In this document: positions 4,255 through 5,361 of the stretch, in pieces
How the letters are laid out: each line of letters begins with the position of its first letter
Numbering within the stretch: the stretch's first letter is position 1
Assembly: GCA_964575975.1 (NCBI GenBank)
Contig: CAZNTU010000325.1
Coordinates: 1 to 5,361 of the forward strand
Direction: 5' to 3'
DNA from: G963674505 sp964575975
Lineage (GTDB): Bacteria; Desulfobacterota; Desulfobacteria; Desulfobacterales; SKZT01
Length of the DNA stretch: 5,361 nt
Notes under the pieces: generated by a model
Seen by the model: the letters and a program-made list of their open reading frames with translations, nothing else
Database searches by the model: none
Told to the model about the DNA's origin: nothing
Program-made: the position numbers and the translations under genes

Positions 4255-5361
4255 ATGGAACTTGGAACAAGAGCGTGGTCGGGGTCTGGGTCGGGTAAAC
4301 TGAAACCGTGTTTCGCGACCGTTTTCGCGTTGCTGCTCGCGCTGGCCTTGCCGGTCGGCGCACGGGCGCAGGAGGACGAATCCCGAAACGGGGAAGAGAG
4401 CGTGAACAAGCTGGACGAAGTCGTGGTCACGGCGACCAGGACCGAAAGGTCCTTGGAAACCCTGCCCGAGAGCGTCAGCGTCGTCACGAGGGAGGAAATC
4501 GAGAAGTCGGCCGCTTTTCGCGCGGACGATCTTCTTCGCGAAATGCCGGGGGTCTACGTGAGATCGTACCAGGGAATTCTGAGTTCGAGCACGACGAACG
4601 ACATCGGCATAAGGGGGTTGACGGGCGAGGACAGGGTTCTGGTCTTGAAGGACGGCATTCCGATCAACGATCCGTACGGAGGCGCGGTCGAGTGGAACGA
4701 GGCTGGAATAGAAGACATAGAGCGAATCGAGGTCGTGCGCGGCCCCGGTTCCGCCCTTTACGGGTCGAACGCCATGGGCGGAGTCGTCAACATCGTGACC
4801 CGAAAGCCGGGCGGGGATTTCTCGGCGTCCGCCAAGGCTGGCTACGGCGGGATGAACACCCGGCTCGCGTCGGCCAGGAGTAGCGCGGGCGTCGGAAGGT
4901 TCGGCTACTACGTATCCGGCTCGTACCTGGAAAGCGACGGCTATTGCGACATTCCCAAGGAGAAGAAAATGCCCTACCACGCGAACAAGGAGGTGGAGAG
5001 ATACAATTACCAAGGCAAGTTGAGTTTCGACATCGACGACACTTCCTATTCCACTTTCACCTTTTCCCACTACGAGCAGGAGGACACGGGAAGATATAAA
5101 ATCCCCGGCTACGAGGTGACGAACGACAACGACAGGTACGGCGTCGACTACCGCAAGGAGGGAGACGGGTGGAACGTCTTCGCGAACATCTACAGAAAGG
5201 ACGACGACAGCGCCTACACCTCCCCCTACTACGACAGCGCGGCGAAGACCTACAACGCGATAAGCTTCGTAAGCGCTCTTACGGTAGGAATGCCTGTTAC
5301 CAGGCACCCCCCGTACAGACCCGGACGTGCGGTTTTCTCTCATCTTATGTGCTATAGCACA
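4255..5361 (+). CDS. TonB-dependent outer-membrane receptor 3, 5' complete, disrupted near 5284
   Basis: The frame is open from ATG 4255 to the window edge (369 codons). Residues 1-38 are a signal peptide with basic K15/K17, core FATVFALLLALALPVG and cleavage ARA|QE. LDEVVVTATR (53-62) is a textbook TonB box. The plug follows: ESVSVVTREEIEKS, DDLLREMPGVYVRS, IGIRGL (about 117-122), VLVLKDGIPIND, IERIEVVRGPGSALYGSNAMGG and VVNIVTRKPGG, then barrel strands with aromatic/polar alternation (YYVSGSYLESDGY, YNYQGKLSFDIDD, FTFSHYEQEDTG). Receptor-like sequence runs to about YNAISFVS (5274). The final 26 or so codons instead read through a group II intron 3' end lying in the opposite direction, so the true gene is interrupted after about 340 residues. 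An antisense intron could not be spliced from the receptor mRNA. It resembles the vitamin B12/ferric receptor group, but the ligand cannot be assigned. Confidence 0.9.
   Translation, partial: MELGTRAWSGSGSGKLKPCFATVFALLLALALPVGARAQEDESRNGEESVNKLDEVVVTATRTERSLETLPESVSVVTREEIEKSAAFRADDLLREMPGVYVRSYQGILSSSTTNDIGIRGLTGEDRVLVLKDGIPINDPYGGAVEWNEAGIEDIERIEVVRGPGSALYGSNAMGGVVNIVTRKPGGDFSASAKAGYGGMNTRLASARSSAGVGRFGYYVSGSYLESDGYCDIPKEKKMPYHANKEVERYNYQGKLSFDIDDTSYSTFTFSHYEQEDTGRYKIPGYEVTNDNDRYGVDYRKEGDGWNVFANIYRKDDDSAYTSPYYDSAAKTYNAISFVSALTVGMPVTRHPPYRPGRAVFSHLMCYST
5284..5361 (-). mobile_element. 3' end of a group II intron (domain VI and part of domain V), antisense to receptor 3
   Basis: On the minus strand the sequence reads CCGCACGTCCGGGTCTGTAC, then GGGGGGTGCCTGGTAACAGG and CATTCCTACC. 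This resembles the conserved 3' end of bacterial group II introns carrying an LtrA-type reverse transcriptase: the 3' half of domain V (5332-5317) and a domain VI hairpin (TGCCTG 5291-5296 with CAGGCA 5301-5306, loop of four), ending in CCTAC near 5284, the expected 3' splice site. The 5' half of domain V, which should pair with the CCGCACGTCCGGG strand, is not recognisable in 5333-5361, so either the intron is truncated or another junction lies near 5335. The reverse transcriptase would lie beyond the window. Recognition is from memory of the consensus, not from a search. Confidence 0.55.
5348..5361. repeat. 14-base perfect palindrome at the window edge
   Basis: TGTGCTATAGCACA is its own reverse complement and forms the very last bases of the window. 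It may be a biological site or the turning point of an inverted-repeat or chimaeric contig end. Confidence 0.75.

Noticed and set aside
4216..4272. Direct repeat TGGAACAAGA (4216-4225 and 4263-4272) around the receptor 3 start
   Set aside because: Ten bases repeated once, with no symmetry or further copies; too weak to call a regulatory site.
4308..4883. A 191-residue plus-strand frame rich in Arg and Gly
   Set aside because: It is an out-of-frame reading of the receptor 3 signal peptide and plug.
4204..5343. A 379-residue open frame on the minus strand
   Set aside because: It lies wholly opposite receptor 3, whose plus-strand reading has a signal peptide, TonB box and plug motifs. The minus reading is Val/Arg-rich without any family pattern, as expected for an antisense shadow of GC-rich codons.

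Overview
The window looks like a Gram-negative genome: it holds parts of three TonB-dependent outer-membrane receptors, two DUF4198 (NikM-like) periplasmic proteins and a piece of a CobN-type chelatase. TonB receptors imply an outer membrane. Receptor + DUF4198 + CobN clusters are familiar from metal, cobalamin and haem acquisition loci, for example in Desulfobacterota and Bacteroidota. The taxon cannot be fixed from this sequence.

Layout on the + strand: (1) 1-753, receptor 1, open at the left edge, with plug and the start of the barrel, whose homology breaks at about 685-700. (2) About 687-1091, the C-terminal part of a first DUF4198 protein in another frame, joined straight to receptor 1. 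(3) 1194-1976, an intact secreted DUF4198 protein. (4) 2020-2234, the N-terminus of receptor 2, frameshifted at a T-run and cut off inside the plug. (5) 2265-3124, on the opposite strand, a compact AT-richer two-gene MNT nucleotidyltransferase/HEPN module with its own sigma70-like promoter. (6) About 3125-3524, an internal cobN fragment with an 11-C run and one frameshift. (7) About 3525-4254, 730 bases with no convincing gene, including a chain of strong hairpins ending in a clear intrinsic terminator at 4007-4061. (8) 4255 to the right edge, receptor 3, with a good signal peptide, TonB box and plug, broken near 5284 by what looks like the 3' end of an antisense group II intron.

The simplest reading is a metal or tetrapyrrole uptake operon (receptor - DUF4198 - DUF4198 - receptor - cobN) that has decayed by several internal deletions, with a toxin-antitoxin-like cassette in one gap and a retroelement in the next receptor. 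Only the second DUF4198 gene and the MNT/HEPN pair look intact. Because each break is abrupt and two lie at homopolymers, assembly chimaerism or sequencing error is a serious alternative. I see no wholly new system. The most interesting signals are the serial truncations, the hairpin chain, the MNT/HEPN cassette and the intron end.
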